Below are positions 1 to 4,820 of a stretch of DNA of 6,428 nt, one piece after another. A program made the translations under genes and the position numbers. Numbering within the stretch: position 1 is the first letter of the stretch; every line of letters starts with the position of its first letter. The notes under the pieces are model-generated. The model did not search any database and had not been told where the DNA came from. It saw nothing but the letters and a program-made list of their open reading frames with translations. The DNA comes from Clostridiales bacterium (lineage in GTDB: Bacteria; Bacillota; Clostridia; Oscillospirales; Butyricicoccaceae): assembly GCA_019420045.1 (NCBI GenBank), contig JAHZHY010000011.1, positions 1-6,428 on the forward strand. The letters are read 5' to 3'.

Positions 1-2
1 CT

Positions 3-290
3 CTGTGCGGCTTTCTGGGGCTGACAAAGCAGGAGTGCCAGAGTCCCCCTTCCTATATAAAGGTATTGGCCGTGGGCGAAAAGGGGCGGCAGGCCCTGGC
101 CCTTTCTCGGAAGCAGAATGCTTTGCCGGTCATCACCAAACCCGCCCAGGGAAAAAACATCCCCGCCTTTCAGAAAGAAGGGGACTGTGCCCGGCTGTGG
201 AGCCTGTTTTTAAAAGACCCCGCCGCCTTTTCCCCGGGAGAATACTACGAAAAAGGCCCGGTGATCGAAAAGGAAAGAAAAATGTCTTGA
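3..290 (+). CDS. tmcAL: TmcAL-like nucleotidyltransferase, C-terminal part (5' truncated by window)
   Basis: Frame 3 is open from the window edge to the TGA at 288-290, giving the last 95 residues of a protein that starts outside the window. The visible part has the pattern GFLGLTKQ, then PYIKVLAVGEKGRQAL, then LPVITKPAQG. This resembles the C-terminal region of the TmcAL (YlbM) family, which in Firmicutes uses ATP and acetate to make N4-acetylcytidine at the wobble base of elongator tRNA-Met. The catalytic nucleotidyltransferase motif near the N-terminus is not in the window, so the name rests on the C-terminus and on my recall that such genes occur upstream of ribosomal protein genes in Clostridia. 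An internal ATG-like start would give only a 74-residue fragment and is not a credible gene. The rplU promoter overlaps its stop codon. Confidence 0.65.
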   Translation: MCGFLGLTKQECQSPPSYIKVLAVGEKGRQALALSRKQNALPVITKPAQGKNIPAFQKEGDCARLWSLFLKDPAAFSPGEYYEKGPVIEKERKMS

Positions 291-315
291 CTTTGGGGAA
301 AAGGGATGGTATACT
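287..315 (+). promoter_or_regulatory. Sigma-A promoter for rplU-rpmA
   Basis: TTGACT at 287-292 and TATACT at 310-315 are separated by exactly 17 bases, and TGG directly before the -10 adds an extended -10. This is close to the vegetative consensus. The -35 box contains the TGA stop of the upstream gene, so the promoter starts inside its last codons. Transcription should start near 322, giving a leader of about 80 nt before rplU. Confidence 0.85.
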
Positions 316-321
316 AGCTTC

Positions 322-390
322 GCCGCATCGACCGGGCTAGAAGTGGGCTTGTCCCCGCCCCGAGAGCGAGACTCTAACAAAGAAGAGAGG
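322..390 (+). promoter_or_regulatory. Structured rplU leader, probable L21 leader
   Basis: The untranslated leader between the predicted start site and the rplU ribosome binding site can form a hairpin with GTGGG (343-347) pairing to CCCGC (354-358) around a six-base CTTGTC loop. A smaller AGAG/CTCT stem lies at 363-375. Position, length and the GGGCTTGTCCC-like element fit the Firmicutes L21 leader family (Rfam L21_leader), thought to act in autogenous control of L21 synthesis. The fold was judged by eye; a covariance-model search was not possible. Confidence 0.6.
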
Positions 391-400
391 TGCAAACCGC

Positions 401-712
401 ATGTACGCTATCATCGTAGCCGGCGGGAAACAGTACAAGGTCGCAGAGGGCGACACCATCTACATCGAGAAACTGGAAGCCGCCGATGGCGAAACCGTGT
501 CCTTTGACAATGTTCTGGCAGTGGAAAAGGACGGGGCTATGACCGTTGGCGCTCCTTATGTTGAGGGAGCCAAGGTCTCCGGCAAGGTCGTCAAGACCGG
601 CAAGGGCAAGAAGATCATGGTCTTCAAGTTCAAGGCCAAGAAGAACTATCGTCGCCGCCAGGGCCATCGTCAGCCCTACACCAAGGTGACCATCGAAGCC
701 ATCCAGGCTTAA
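401..712 (+). CDS. rplU: 50S ribosomal protein L21
   Basis: The 103-residue product matches the usual length of bacterial L21, a 23S rRNA-binding protein of the large subunit that contacts L20. The family signature is clear: an N-terminal [14 protein letters not shown], the lysine-rich [20 protein letters not shown] around residues 63-82 and the conserved [13 protein letters not shown] at 82-94. The ATG at 401 is preceded by GAGAGG at 385-390, ten bases upstream. The gene is the first of a two-gene unit with rpmA, 43 bp apart, driven by the promoter at 287-315 and probably controlled by the leader. The prp gene usually found between rplU and rpmA in Firmicutes is absent. Confidence 0.97.
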   Translation: MYAIIVAGGKQYKVAEGDTIYIEKLEAADGETVSFDNVLAVEKDGAMTVGAPYVEGAKVSGKVVKTGKGKKIMVFKFKAKKNYRRRQGHRQPYTKVTIEAIQA

Positions 713-742
713 GTTCTTCCCTTTTTTCATCCTAAACCAATC

Positions 743-749
743 GGAGGTG
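743..749 (+). promoter_or_regulatory. Ribosome binding site fixing the rpmA start
   Basis: GGAGGTG lies six bases before the ATG at 756. It shows that L27 is made directly as MAHKKG, without the longer N-terminal leader found in many Firmicutes; no in-frame upstream start with a ribosome binding site exists in the 43-bp gap. Confidence 0.85.
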
Positions 750-755
750 TAACTC

Positions 756-1016
756 ATGGCTCATAAGAAAGGTGTCGGCTCCACAAAGAACGGCCGCGAT
801 TCCGAAAGCAAACGCCTGGGCGTCAAGCGCGCCGACGGTCAGTATGTGCTGGCTGGCAACATCCTGGTTCGCCAGCGGGGCACCAAAATCCATCCTGGCC
901 TGAATGTGGGCATCGGCTCTGACGATACCCTGTTCGCCATGGCTGACGGCCGCGTCAGCTTTGAGCGTTTCGGCCGCGACCGCAAGAAGGTCTCGGTCAT
1001 CAAGGTGGAACAGTAA
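756..1016 (+). CDS. rpmA: 50S ribosomal protein L27
   Basis: The 86-residue product is a full-length L27, the large-subunit protein whose flexible N-terminal tail reaches the peptidyl transferase centre. Family hallmarks are the N-terminal [16 protein letters not shown], then [10 protein letters not shown], then [16 protein letters not shown] and the C-terminal [13 protein letters not shown]. Most Firmicutes make L27 with an extension of about nine residues, ending in a phenylalanine-rich cleavage site that the protease Prp removes. Here the protein begins at the mature AHKKG end, and no prp gene lies between rplU and rpmA, so the two absences agree. The gene ends two-gene unit rplU-rpmA and is followed directly by an intrinsic terminator. 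Confidence 0.97.
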   Translation: MAHKKGVGSTKNGRDSESKRLGVKRADGQYVLAGNILVRQRGTKIHPGLNVGIGSDDTLFAMADGRVSFERFGRDRKKVSVIKVEQ

Positions 1017-1027
1017 GAACCCCCAAG

Positions 1028-1056
1028 ACCCGGGCCGCATGGCCCGGGTTTTTCTT
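1028..1056 (+). terminator. Intrinsic terminator after rpmA
   Basis: A perfect nine-base-pair stem (1028-1036 with 1041-1049) closes a GCAT loop and is followed by TTTTCTT. It separates rplU-rpmA from obgE, which in many bacteria is co-transcribed with them. Confidence 0.93.
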
Positions 1057-1067
1057 ATAGTTCCCTT

Positions 1068-1076
1068 TGGTACAAT
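1068..1076 (+). promoter_or_regulatory. Possible extended -10 promoter for obgE
   Basis: TGGTACAAT is a good extended -10 element located just after the rpmA terminator. No convincing -35 is visible at the proper spacing (weak TTTCTT at 1051-1056, within the terminator tail). Transcription would start near 1083, at the first base of the duplicated leader element, giving a leader of about 135 nt. Confidence 0.5.
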
Positions 1077-1082
1077 GGGGTC

Positions 1083-1115
1083 GCACCCGATCATAATAGG
1101 AAGCAAAGCACAGAG
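1083..1115 (+). repeat. obgE leader direct repeat, copy 1
   Basis: This 33-base block starts GCACCCGATCATA and ends AAGCACAGAG. It matches the block at 1171-1203 at 29 of 33 positions with no gaps, exactly 88 bases apart. An AGGAG at 1119-1123 follows it, but no start codon lies at a useful distance, so this looks like an unused duplicate of the sequence preceding the obgE ribosome binding site. Confidence 0.8.
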
Positions 1116-1125
1116 AATAGGAGTG

Positions 1126-1175
1126 CAGCGTCACGCTGGCGGCGAGCCGCCGTACCCAGGCGGTGCTGCCGCACC
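1126..1175 (+). promoter_or_regulatory. Hairpin-rich part of the obgE leader
   Basis: Three short stems follow one another: CAGCG/CGCTG (1126-1130 with 1134-1138), GGCGG/CCGCC with a CGAG loop (1138-1142 with 1147-1151) and GGTGC/GCACC with a TGCC loop (1162-1166 with 1171-1175). The first two share base 1138 and so compete at one position. There is no U-run after them, so they are not a terminator. The role is unknown; they could be an untranslated regulatory leader of obgE or simply part of a repeat element. Confidence 0.5.
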
Positions 1176-1203
1176 CGATCATAGCATGAAGCGAAGCACA
1201 GAG
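1171..1203 (+). repeat. obgE leader direct repeat, copy 2
   Basis: This is the second copy of the 33-base block. It is followed by GGAGGA at 1205-1210, the ribosome binding site of obgE, seven bases before its ATG. The four differences from copy 1 are at 1184, 1185, 1187 and 1193. Confidence 0.8.
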
Positions 1204-1217
1204 CGGAGGATTACATT

Positions 1218-2486
1218 ATGTTTGTTGATGTTGCACGGATCTTTATCAAGGCGGGAAAAGGAGGCGACGGCGCCGTCTCCTTCCACCGGGAAAAATACAT
1301 CGCCGCCGGCGGGCCGGATGGAGGCGATGGCGGCAAGGGCGGCAGCGTTGTCTTTCAGGTGGATGACAACCTCTCCACCCTGCTGGACTTCCGCATGAAG
1401 CGGAAATATGTGGCCCAGAACGGCGCCAACGGCACCGGCAAGCGCAGCAGCGGCAAGGATGGAGAAAACATCCTCATCAAAGTGCCTCGCGGCACTCTGA
1501 TCCGGGATGCAGAAACCGGAGCGCTGCTTCAGGATATGTCCGGGGACGAGCCTTTTGTGGCCGCCAAAGGCGGCCGTGGCGGCTGGGGCAACTGCCACTT
1601 TGCCACCCCTACCCGTCAGGCTCCCCGCTTTGCCAAGCCCGGCCTGCCCGGTGAAGAGCGGATGGTCACTCTGGAACTGAAGCTCATCGCCGATGTGGGC
1701 CTGATCGGCTTCCCCAATGTGGGCAAGAGCACCCTCCTTTCGGTGATCTCCAAGGCACGGCCCAAAATCGCCGATTACCACTTCACCACCCTCACTCCCA
1801 ACCTGGGCGTGGTGTATGTGGGCGAAGGCGAGTCCTTTGTGGCCGCCGACATCCCGGGCATCATCGAGGGTGCAGCCGAAGGCGCTGGCCTGGGCCATGA
1901 CTTCCTGCGTCACATCGAGCGGTGCCGTCTGCTGCTCCACCTGGTGGATGTGTCCGGCTCGGAGGGCCGTGATCCGGTGGAGGACCTGGAAACCATCAAC
2001 CGGGAGCTGAAGGAATACAGCCCGGCCCTGGCTTCCCGGCCCCAGATCATCGCCGCCAACAAAACTGACATTGCCCCCGATGGGGAAAACGCCCGCCGTC
2101 TGCGTGAAAAGGCCGAAGAACTGGGCTGTGCTTATTTTGAGATTTCGGCAGCGGCCCAGATGGGCGTGCGGGAGCTGGTCTATGCCCTGTGGCAAGAGCT
2201 GGAGAAGCTGCCTCCCGTCGAGGTTTACGAGGCCGAGATCATCCCGGAAAAGGAAGCCGATCCGGAAGAGGATATCATCATCCGCCGGGAGAACGACACC
2301 TTCTATGTCACCGGGCGGCACATCGAGCGGATCTTCGCTTCGGTGAACCTGTCGGATTACGAATCCCGGATGTATTTCGAGCGTGCCCTGCGGAAAGCCG
2401 GGCTGTTTGAAAAGCTGGAGGAAAAGGGTGTCCAGGAGCACGACACCGTCAATGTGTGCGGCTTCGAGTTTGAATATATCCACTGA
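1218..2486 (+). CDS. obgE: Obg-family GTPase (CgtA/ObgE)
   Basis: The 422-residue product has the full Obg architecture. A glycine-rich Obg fold covers about residues 1-158 (GGDGAVSFHREKYIAAGGPDGG and GGRGGWGN regions). The G domain from about 159 to 330 has P-loop GFPNVGKST at 164-172, switch I threonines at 190-191, G3 DIPG at 211-214, G4 NKTD at 281-284 and G5 SAAA at 310-313. The C-terminal OCT domain covers about 345-422. Obg is an essential GTPase that binds the 50S subunit late in assembly and links growth to stress through ppGpp. GGAGGA at 1205-1210 supports the ATG at 1218. The gene is separated from rpmA by a terminator and a long leader, and ends before a very strong terminator, so it is probably transcribed alone. 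Confidence 0.97.
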   Translation: MFVDVARIFIKAGKGGDGAVSFHREKYIAAGGPDGGDGGKGGSVVFQVDDNLSTLLDFRMKRKYVAQNGANGTGKRSSGKDGENILIKVPRGTLIRDAETGALLQDMSGDEPFVAAKGGRGGWGNCHFATPTRQAPRFAKPGLPGEERMVTLELKLIADVGLIGFPNVGKSTLLSVISKARPKIADYHFTTLTPNLGVVYVGEGESFVAADIPGIIEGAAEGAGLGHDFLRHIERCRLLLHLVDVSGSEGRDPVEDLETINRELKEYSPALASRPQIIAANKTDIAPDGENARRLREKAEELGCAYFEISAAAQMGVRELVYALWQELEKLPPVEVYEAEIIPEKEADPEEDIIIRRENDTFYVTGRHIERIFASVNLSDYESRMYFERALRKAGLFEKLEEKGVQEHDTVNVCGFEFEYIH

Positions 2487-2613
2487 CGGCAGGCTACCGC
2501 TCCATCCCCTCCCCGGCTCCGTGCGCTGGGAAACCGATTGCTTCCCCAGCGGCCTTACTGCATCTGTTTTTCACAGATCGGCAGCCAACCAAGTTTCCAA
2601 TTCTGATTGCTGC

Positions 2614-2654
2614 AAAAATCCCCCGGAGAAATTCTCCGGGGGATTTTTTCTTTT
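2614..2654 (+). terminator. Strong, probably bidirectional terminator after obgE
   Basis: A perfect 16-base-pair stem (2614-2629 with 2633-2648) has a three-base AAT loop and a T-rich tail after it. The left arm begins with five A's, so the same structure also reads as a terminator on the minus strand, where it could end transcripts coming from the lipoprotein gene. Confidence 0.95.
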
Positions 2655-2882
2655 GCTCTTGGCGGCGTGTTATTTTACCTCAGTGCTTAGTCTGTCGTAT
2701 TGTGCTGCCGCACCCAGCAGGTTGTGTGAAGAAAGGCAAAGAAAATATGGCCGTCCCGCCACGGGACTCGCGCCCCGGACGGGGCCCTTATCAAACCTCT
2801 GTGCCTCAGAAAAGCCTGAGTAAATCAAATTCGCCCAGCGTGGAGCGGAAATGCAATCTGACTACCTAGGCTTCCACATACT
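2655..2882. other. Gene-poor stretch with short hairpins
   Basis: No convincing gene lies between the obgE terminator and the lipoprotein stop codon. The stretch holds a partial copy of the obgE leader motif (2702-2741) and two adjacent GC-rich hairpins: GTCCCG/CGGGAC (2753-2758 with 2762-2767) and GCCCC/GGGGC (2772-2776 with 2781-2785). A weaker CTCAG/CTGAG stem lies at 2805-2820. A 40-codon frame from the ATG at 2747 lacks a good ribosome binding site. Together with 2487-2613, where only an ATCTGT/ACAGAT hairpin at 2562-2578 and a GCTGGG/CCCAGC inverted repeat at 2525-2550 were seen, it could contain a small RNA or a dispersed intergenic repeat. Confidence 0.4.
2702..2741 (+). repeat. Partial third copy of the obgE leader element
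   Basis: The 14 bases GTGCTGCCGCACCC at 2702-2715 are identical to 1163-1176 upstream of obgE. About eleven bases later comes TGAAGAAAGGCAAAGA, which resembles TGAAGCGAAGCACAGA of leader copy 2. The first part forms a GTGC/GCAC stem with a TGCC loop. The likeness suggests a dispersed repeat family rather than coincidence, but only three copies can be seen. Confidence 0.45.
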
Positions 2883-3257
2883 CTACGACTGCAGCTCCAC
2901 TTGCTGGCCGTTGTCCAGCAGAATCAGCGTGTCCGGCTGGCCCTCCAGACGATAGAGCAACGGGTCTCCGGCGCCATCGGCCGAATGGAAATTCACCGTC
3001 AGCGTGCCGGTTTTCTCGTCATAATCGGCCTGTACTCCGGAATATTCCCGGGTTTCTCCATAAAAGAGCAGATAGGAAACACCGTCCTTTTCCACCTTCC
3101 ACACCCCGTCGCCGGTTTTGCCCGCGGTAAATTCCTGGGCCGAAACCTGGGTCTCCTGGACCAGAGCCGGGGTCACTTTCTGCGTTTCTTCCTTCTGGCA
3201 GGCGCTGAGAAGCAGCATCCCCGCCAGCATCATGCATTGCAGCCAGGCTTTTTTCAT
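2883..3257 (-). CDS. Small predicted lipoprotein, function unknown
   Basis: The 124-residue product begins MKKAW, has a hydrophobic stretch to residue 17 and a lipobox LSAC at 17-20, so it should be exported, lipidated on Cys20 and anchored on the outer face of the cytoplasmic membrane. Residues 21-45 are a polar Gln/Glu/Thr-rich linker. The remainder alternates short hydrophobic and charged stretches (VWKVEKDGVSYLLFYGE, then TGTLTVNFHSADG), which suggests a small beta-rich domain. I do not recognise the family. AAGGAGG on the minus strand (3266-3272) lies eight bases before the ATG. It is divergent from the hydrolase gene at 3414, with a shared 156-bp promoter region. No terminator is seen just downstream; the structure at 2614-2654 is the nearest one. 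Confidence 0.85.
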   Translation of the reverse strand: MKKAWLQCMMLAGMLLLSACQKEETQKVTPALVQETQVSAQEFTAGKTGDGVWKVEKDGVSYLLFYGETREYSGVQADYDEKTGTLTVNFHSADGAGDPLLYRLEGQPDTLILLDNGQQVELQS

Positions 3258-3301
3258 AGAAAAAACCTCCTTCTTCGCTGTGATCTTCTTTTTTTATTAT
3301 C

Positions 3302-3310
3302 AGTATACCA
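3302..3310 (-). promoter_or_regulatory. Extended -10 promoter for the lipoprotein gene
   Basis: On the minus strand the sequence reads TGGTATACT, with the -10 hexamer at 3302-3307. No good -35 is visible, which is usual for extended -10 promoters. A perfect palindrome lies directly upstream at 3314-3325, in the spacer or -35 region. Confidence 0.6.
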
Positions 3311-3313
3311 CAT

Positions 3314-3325
3314 TCCTATATAGGA
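3314..3325. promoter_or_regulatory. Perfect 12-bp palindrome, candidate operator
   Basis: TCCTATATAGGA is its own reverse complement. It sits in the region between the divergent lipoprotein and hydrolase genes, three bases upstream of the lipoprotein extended -10. Its place would let a dimeric regulator block RNA polymerase. No regulator gene is in the window. Confidence 0.4.
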
Positions 3326-3373
3326 TAGGTGAATTTTGTGCAAAAATCCCACCGGCTTTCGGAAAAGGTAGTG

Positions 3374-3382
3374 TGGTATACT
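3374..3382 (+). promoter_or_regulatory. Extended -10 promoter for the MBL-fold hydrolase gene
   Basis: TGGTATACT, with the -10 hexamer at 3377-3382, precedes the ATG by 32 bases. The -35 region is poor. The eleven bases TGTGGTATACT are identical in the divergent lipoprotein promoter. Confidence 0.65.
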
Positions 3383-3413
3383 TGAGTTATCCCATCACAA
3401 AGGAGGGCATCCC

Positions 3414-4172
3414 ATGGATTGGCTGACCATACAGCAGCTGGACAAGGACACCTGGGCCCTGAGCGAACCCTGGCACTGGGAGGAAACCCACGCCTATCTG
3501 CTGACCGGAACAAAGCGGGCCCTGCTCATCGACACCGGGCTGGGAGTGTGCGATCTGTTTTCCGCCGTCCGGTCTCTCACTTCCCTGCCTATCACAGTGG
3601 CTCTGACCCATGCCCATTGGGATCACATCGGTGGCTGCAAAGAGTTTCCGGCCCCGTGGGTCCACCGTCTGGAAGGGCCTTGGCTGGAACGGTTTCCCCT
3701 GCCCCAGGAGGCCGTGCTGCAAAATCTGATCCACGGCGCTCCCCCCTTCCCTCCTGGTTTTGACCTGGACGCTTATCAGATCTATCAAAACGGAGCCGGA
3801 GGACTTTTGGAAGATGGGGATTGCTTCCAGCTGGGCAACCGGCAGGTATTCTGCCTCCACACTCCCGGGCACTCCCCCGGCCATTTATGTTTCTGGGAGC
3901 CGGAGCGTGGAACCCTGTATTCCGGCGACCTGGCCTATGAGGGAAAGCTGGATTGTTTTTATCCCACCACCGATCCCTATGCCTTTGCCGCATCGGTGCA
4001 TCGGATGGCCACCTTGCCGGTGACCATTCTCCGCCCCGGCCACCACCGGCTGGAAGTGGAACCTTGTCTCCTCCGACAGATCGACGAGGCATTCCAGCAT
4101 CTGAAAGCTCAAAACGCCTTGGAGCAAAAGTCCGTCCATTCTTTCCATTCCTTTTCCATCCACACGGCTTAG
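3414..4172 (+). CDS. Metallo-beta-lactamase-fold hydrolase
   Basis: The 252-residue product has the metal-binding set of the MBL superfamily: HAHWDH at residues 66-71, His153 in PGHSPGH (151-157), Asp172 in SGD (170-172) and a final His at 210-211 in PGHH. The first strands read THAYLLTGTKRALLIDTG, typical of glyoxalase II-like members. No signal peptide or extra domain is present, so it should be a cytoplasmic binuclear zinc or iron hydrolase. The superfamily covers thioesters, phosphodiesters, lactones and more, so the substrate cannot be named. AGGAGG at 3401-3406 supports the ATG at 3414. The last residues (VHSFHSFSIHTA) look like an unconserved tail. It is divergent from the lipoprotein gene and probably single. 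Confidence 0.93.
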   Translation: MDWLTIQQLDKDTWALSEPWHWEETHAYLLTGTKRALLIDTGLGVCDLFSAVRSLTSLPITVALTHAHWDHIGGCKEFPAPWVHRLEGPWLERFPLPQEAVLQNLIHGAPPFPPGFDLDAYQIYQNGAGGLLEDGDCFQLGNRQVFCLHTPGHSPGHLCFWEPERGTLYSGDLAYEGKLDCFYPTTDPYAFAASVHRMATLPVTILRPGHHRLEVEPCLLRQIDEAFQHLKAQNALEQKSVHSFHSFSIHTA

Positions 4173-4249
4173 TGCCCCGATCTGTACACTTGCAACATTT
4201 GGCATGCCCACAACGGTCGGGATCATAGAAACGAATAACAATGGCATAC

Positions 4250-4316
4250 GCACCAGCGGCTCAGTTGGATAGAGCGGTCGCCTCCTAACAAGGGACCGGT
4301 TCGAGTGGAGAAGCCA
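4250..4316 (+). pseudogene. Decayed tRNA-Arg(CCU)-like sequence, copy A
   Basis: The D-arm is intact (GCTC at 4259-4262, GAGC at 4272-4275) with AGTTGGATA between the arms. The anticodon loop CTCCTAA gives CCT at 4284-4286. GGTTCGAGT recalls the T-loop and a CCA follows at 4314-4316. The 3' half of the anticodon stem and the T-stem are disrupted, about ten bases are missing compared with the intact gene, and no acceptor stem can be formed. It is therefore most likely a remnant of a tRNA-Arg gene and not functional. Confidence 0.75.
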
Positions 4317-4343
4317 CGGGAAAATTGAATAGAAGCCGGATAA

Positions 4344-4411
4344 GCCTCTGTAGTTAAATGGATATAACAAACCCCTCCTAAGGTTGTGCTCAACCAATCA
4401 ACTCGAAGCCA
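4344..4411 (+). pseudogene. Decayed tRNA-Arg(CCU)-like sequence, copy B
   Basis: The start GCCTCTGTAG resembles the intact tRNA start GTCTCTGTAG exactly 100 bases later. A D-stem GTTA/TAAC and an anticodon loop CTCCTAA with CCT at 4377-4379 are present. The part after the anticodon arm has no TTCGA T-loop and cannot pair with the 5' end, though it finishes in GAAGCCA like copy A. Its D-arm differs from that of copy A and from the intact gene, so it probably came from a different tRNA-Arg source and is not a simple tandem duplicate. Confidence 0.65.
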
Positions 4412-4443
4412 AAAGTGATAGTTACCAATTCAATTTCATATAA

Positions 4444-4520
4444 GTCTCTGTAGCTCAGCAGGATAGAGCGTTCGCCTCCTAAGCGAAAGGCCGTGGGTTC
4501 GAATCCCGCCAGGGACGCCA
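4444..4520 (+). tRNA. tRNA-Arg(CCU)
   Basis: A complete cloverleaf of 77 bases including an encoded CCA. The acceptor stem pairs GTCTCTG (4444-4450) with CAGGGAC (4510-4516), with one G-T pair and a G discriminator. The D-stem is GCTC/GAGC, the anticodon stem TTCGC/GCGAA with loop CTCCTAA (CCT at 4478-4480), and the T-arm GTGGG/CCCGC with a TTCGAAT loop. It reads the AGG arginine codon. Its 3' end is the likely attachment site of the element carrying the integrase at 4868-6256. Confidence 0.96.
4495..4520 (+). other. Probable att site (3' half of tRNA-Arg)
   Basis: Tyrosine recombinases commonly cross over in the T-arm/3' end of a tRNA gene and restore it. The intact tRNA-Arg is followed at once by an AT-richer region with an integrase gene, fitting an attL here. 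The matching direct repeat at the other end is not in the window, so the exact core is unknown. Confidence 0.5.
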
Positions 4521-4528
4521 GATTAAAC

Positions 4529-4566
4529 GCCGAAAACCATTGATTTATCAGGGTTTTCGGCTTTTC
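4529..4566 (+). terminator. Intrinsic terminator after tRNA-Arg
   Basis: GCCGAAAACC (4529-4538) pairs with GGTTTTCGGC (4552-4561), followed by TTTTCTTATTT. It ends the tRNA transcript and, if the att core is inside the tRNA, it belongs to the integrated element rather than the original chromosome. Confidence 0.85.
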
Positions 4567-4605
4567 TTATTTTCTCCGATTGCCTGAACATCCGAAAGAT
4601 AAGGC

Positions 4606-4782
4606 CCTTGCTAACGGCCTTGCTAACGCGATTTCCGAGGATTGCAAAGAAAGGCGGCTGCTCTGTGTTCAAACCCTTCTATTCATGCCTGCTAATTTTG
4701 TTAGCAAGGATCGTGTAGATTTGCAAACAAATCGAGGTACTTTGCAAACACGACCTCAAAACCTGCAAAAAAACCTGCTAAC
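4606..4782. repeat. Cluster of short direct and inverted repeats, candidate integrase arm/excisionase sites
   Basis: CCTTGCTAACG occurs twice in tandem at 4606-4616 and 4618-4628 (period 12). It occurs again inverted as GTTAGCAAGG at 4700-4709, and as CCTGCTAA variants at 4688-4695 and 4774-4782. A second motif, TTTGCAAACA, occurs at 4720-4729 and 4741-4750 (period 21), with a related ATTGCAAAG at 4641-4649. Two repeat types between a tRNA att site and an integrase gene fit the binding sites of a tyrosine recombinase and its directionality factor. A 70-codon frame through here is repeat-driven (ALANGLANAI) and is not called as a gene. Confidence 0.55.
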
Positions 4783-4820
4783 AAAAAAGTGATTGGTCAT
4801 AATACAATCCCGTTCAAAAG

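Noticed and set aside
1179..2483. Long minus-strand open frame (434 codons) opposite obgE
   Set aside because: It is an antisense shadow of obgE caused by GC-biased codon use; it has no ribosome binding site and obgE is unmistakable.
2383..2823. Plus-strand frame of 146 codons running from the end of obgE over its terminator
   Set aside because: It starts within obgE in another frame and passes through a 16-bp terminator stem; no ribosome binding site.
2747..2869. 40-codon frame from an ATG, proline- and serine-rich
   Set aside because: No proper ribosome binding site, crosses the GC-rich hairpins and has no recognisable features.
3334..3345. TTTTG-TG-CAAAA inverted repeat in the lipoprotein/hydrolase intergenic region, similar to the one at 6414-6427
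   Set aside because: The shared core is short and AT-rich and the two contexts are unrelated; likely chance.
3885..4397. Minus-strand frame of 170 codons across the end of the hydrolase gene and the tRNA remnants
   Set aside because: It overlaps the conserved hydrolase coding strand and the tRNA-like sequences and has no recognisable domain.
4322..4436. Inverted repeat AAATTGAAT / ATTCAATTT flanking tRNA remnant B
   Set aside because: Only nine AT-rich bases per arm in AT-rich surroundings, with uneven distances to the remnant and no target duplication; not enough for a mobile element.
4606..4782. Considered as a CRISPR array
   Set aside because: Repeats are only 9-11 bases, of two types, irregularly spaced and in both orientations, with no uniform spacers.
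4580..4792. 70-codon frame between tRNA-Arg and int, considered as an excisionase
   Set aside because: No good ribosome binding site; its residues follow the DNA repeats (ALANGLANAI) and no helix-turn-helix pattern is visible.
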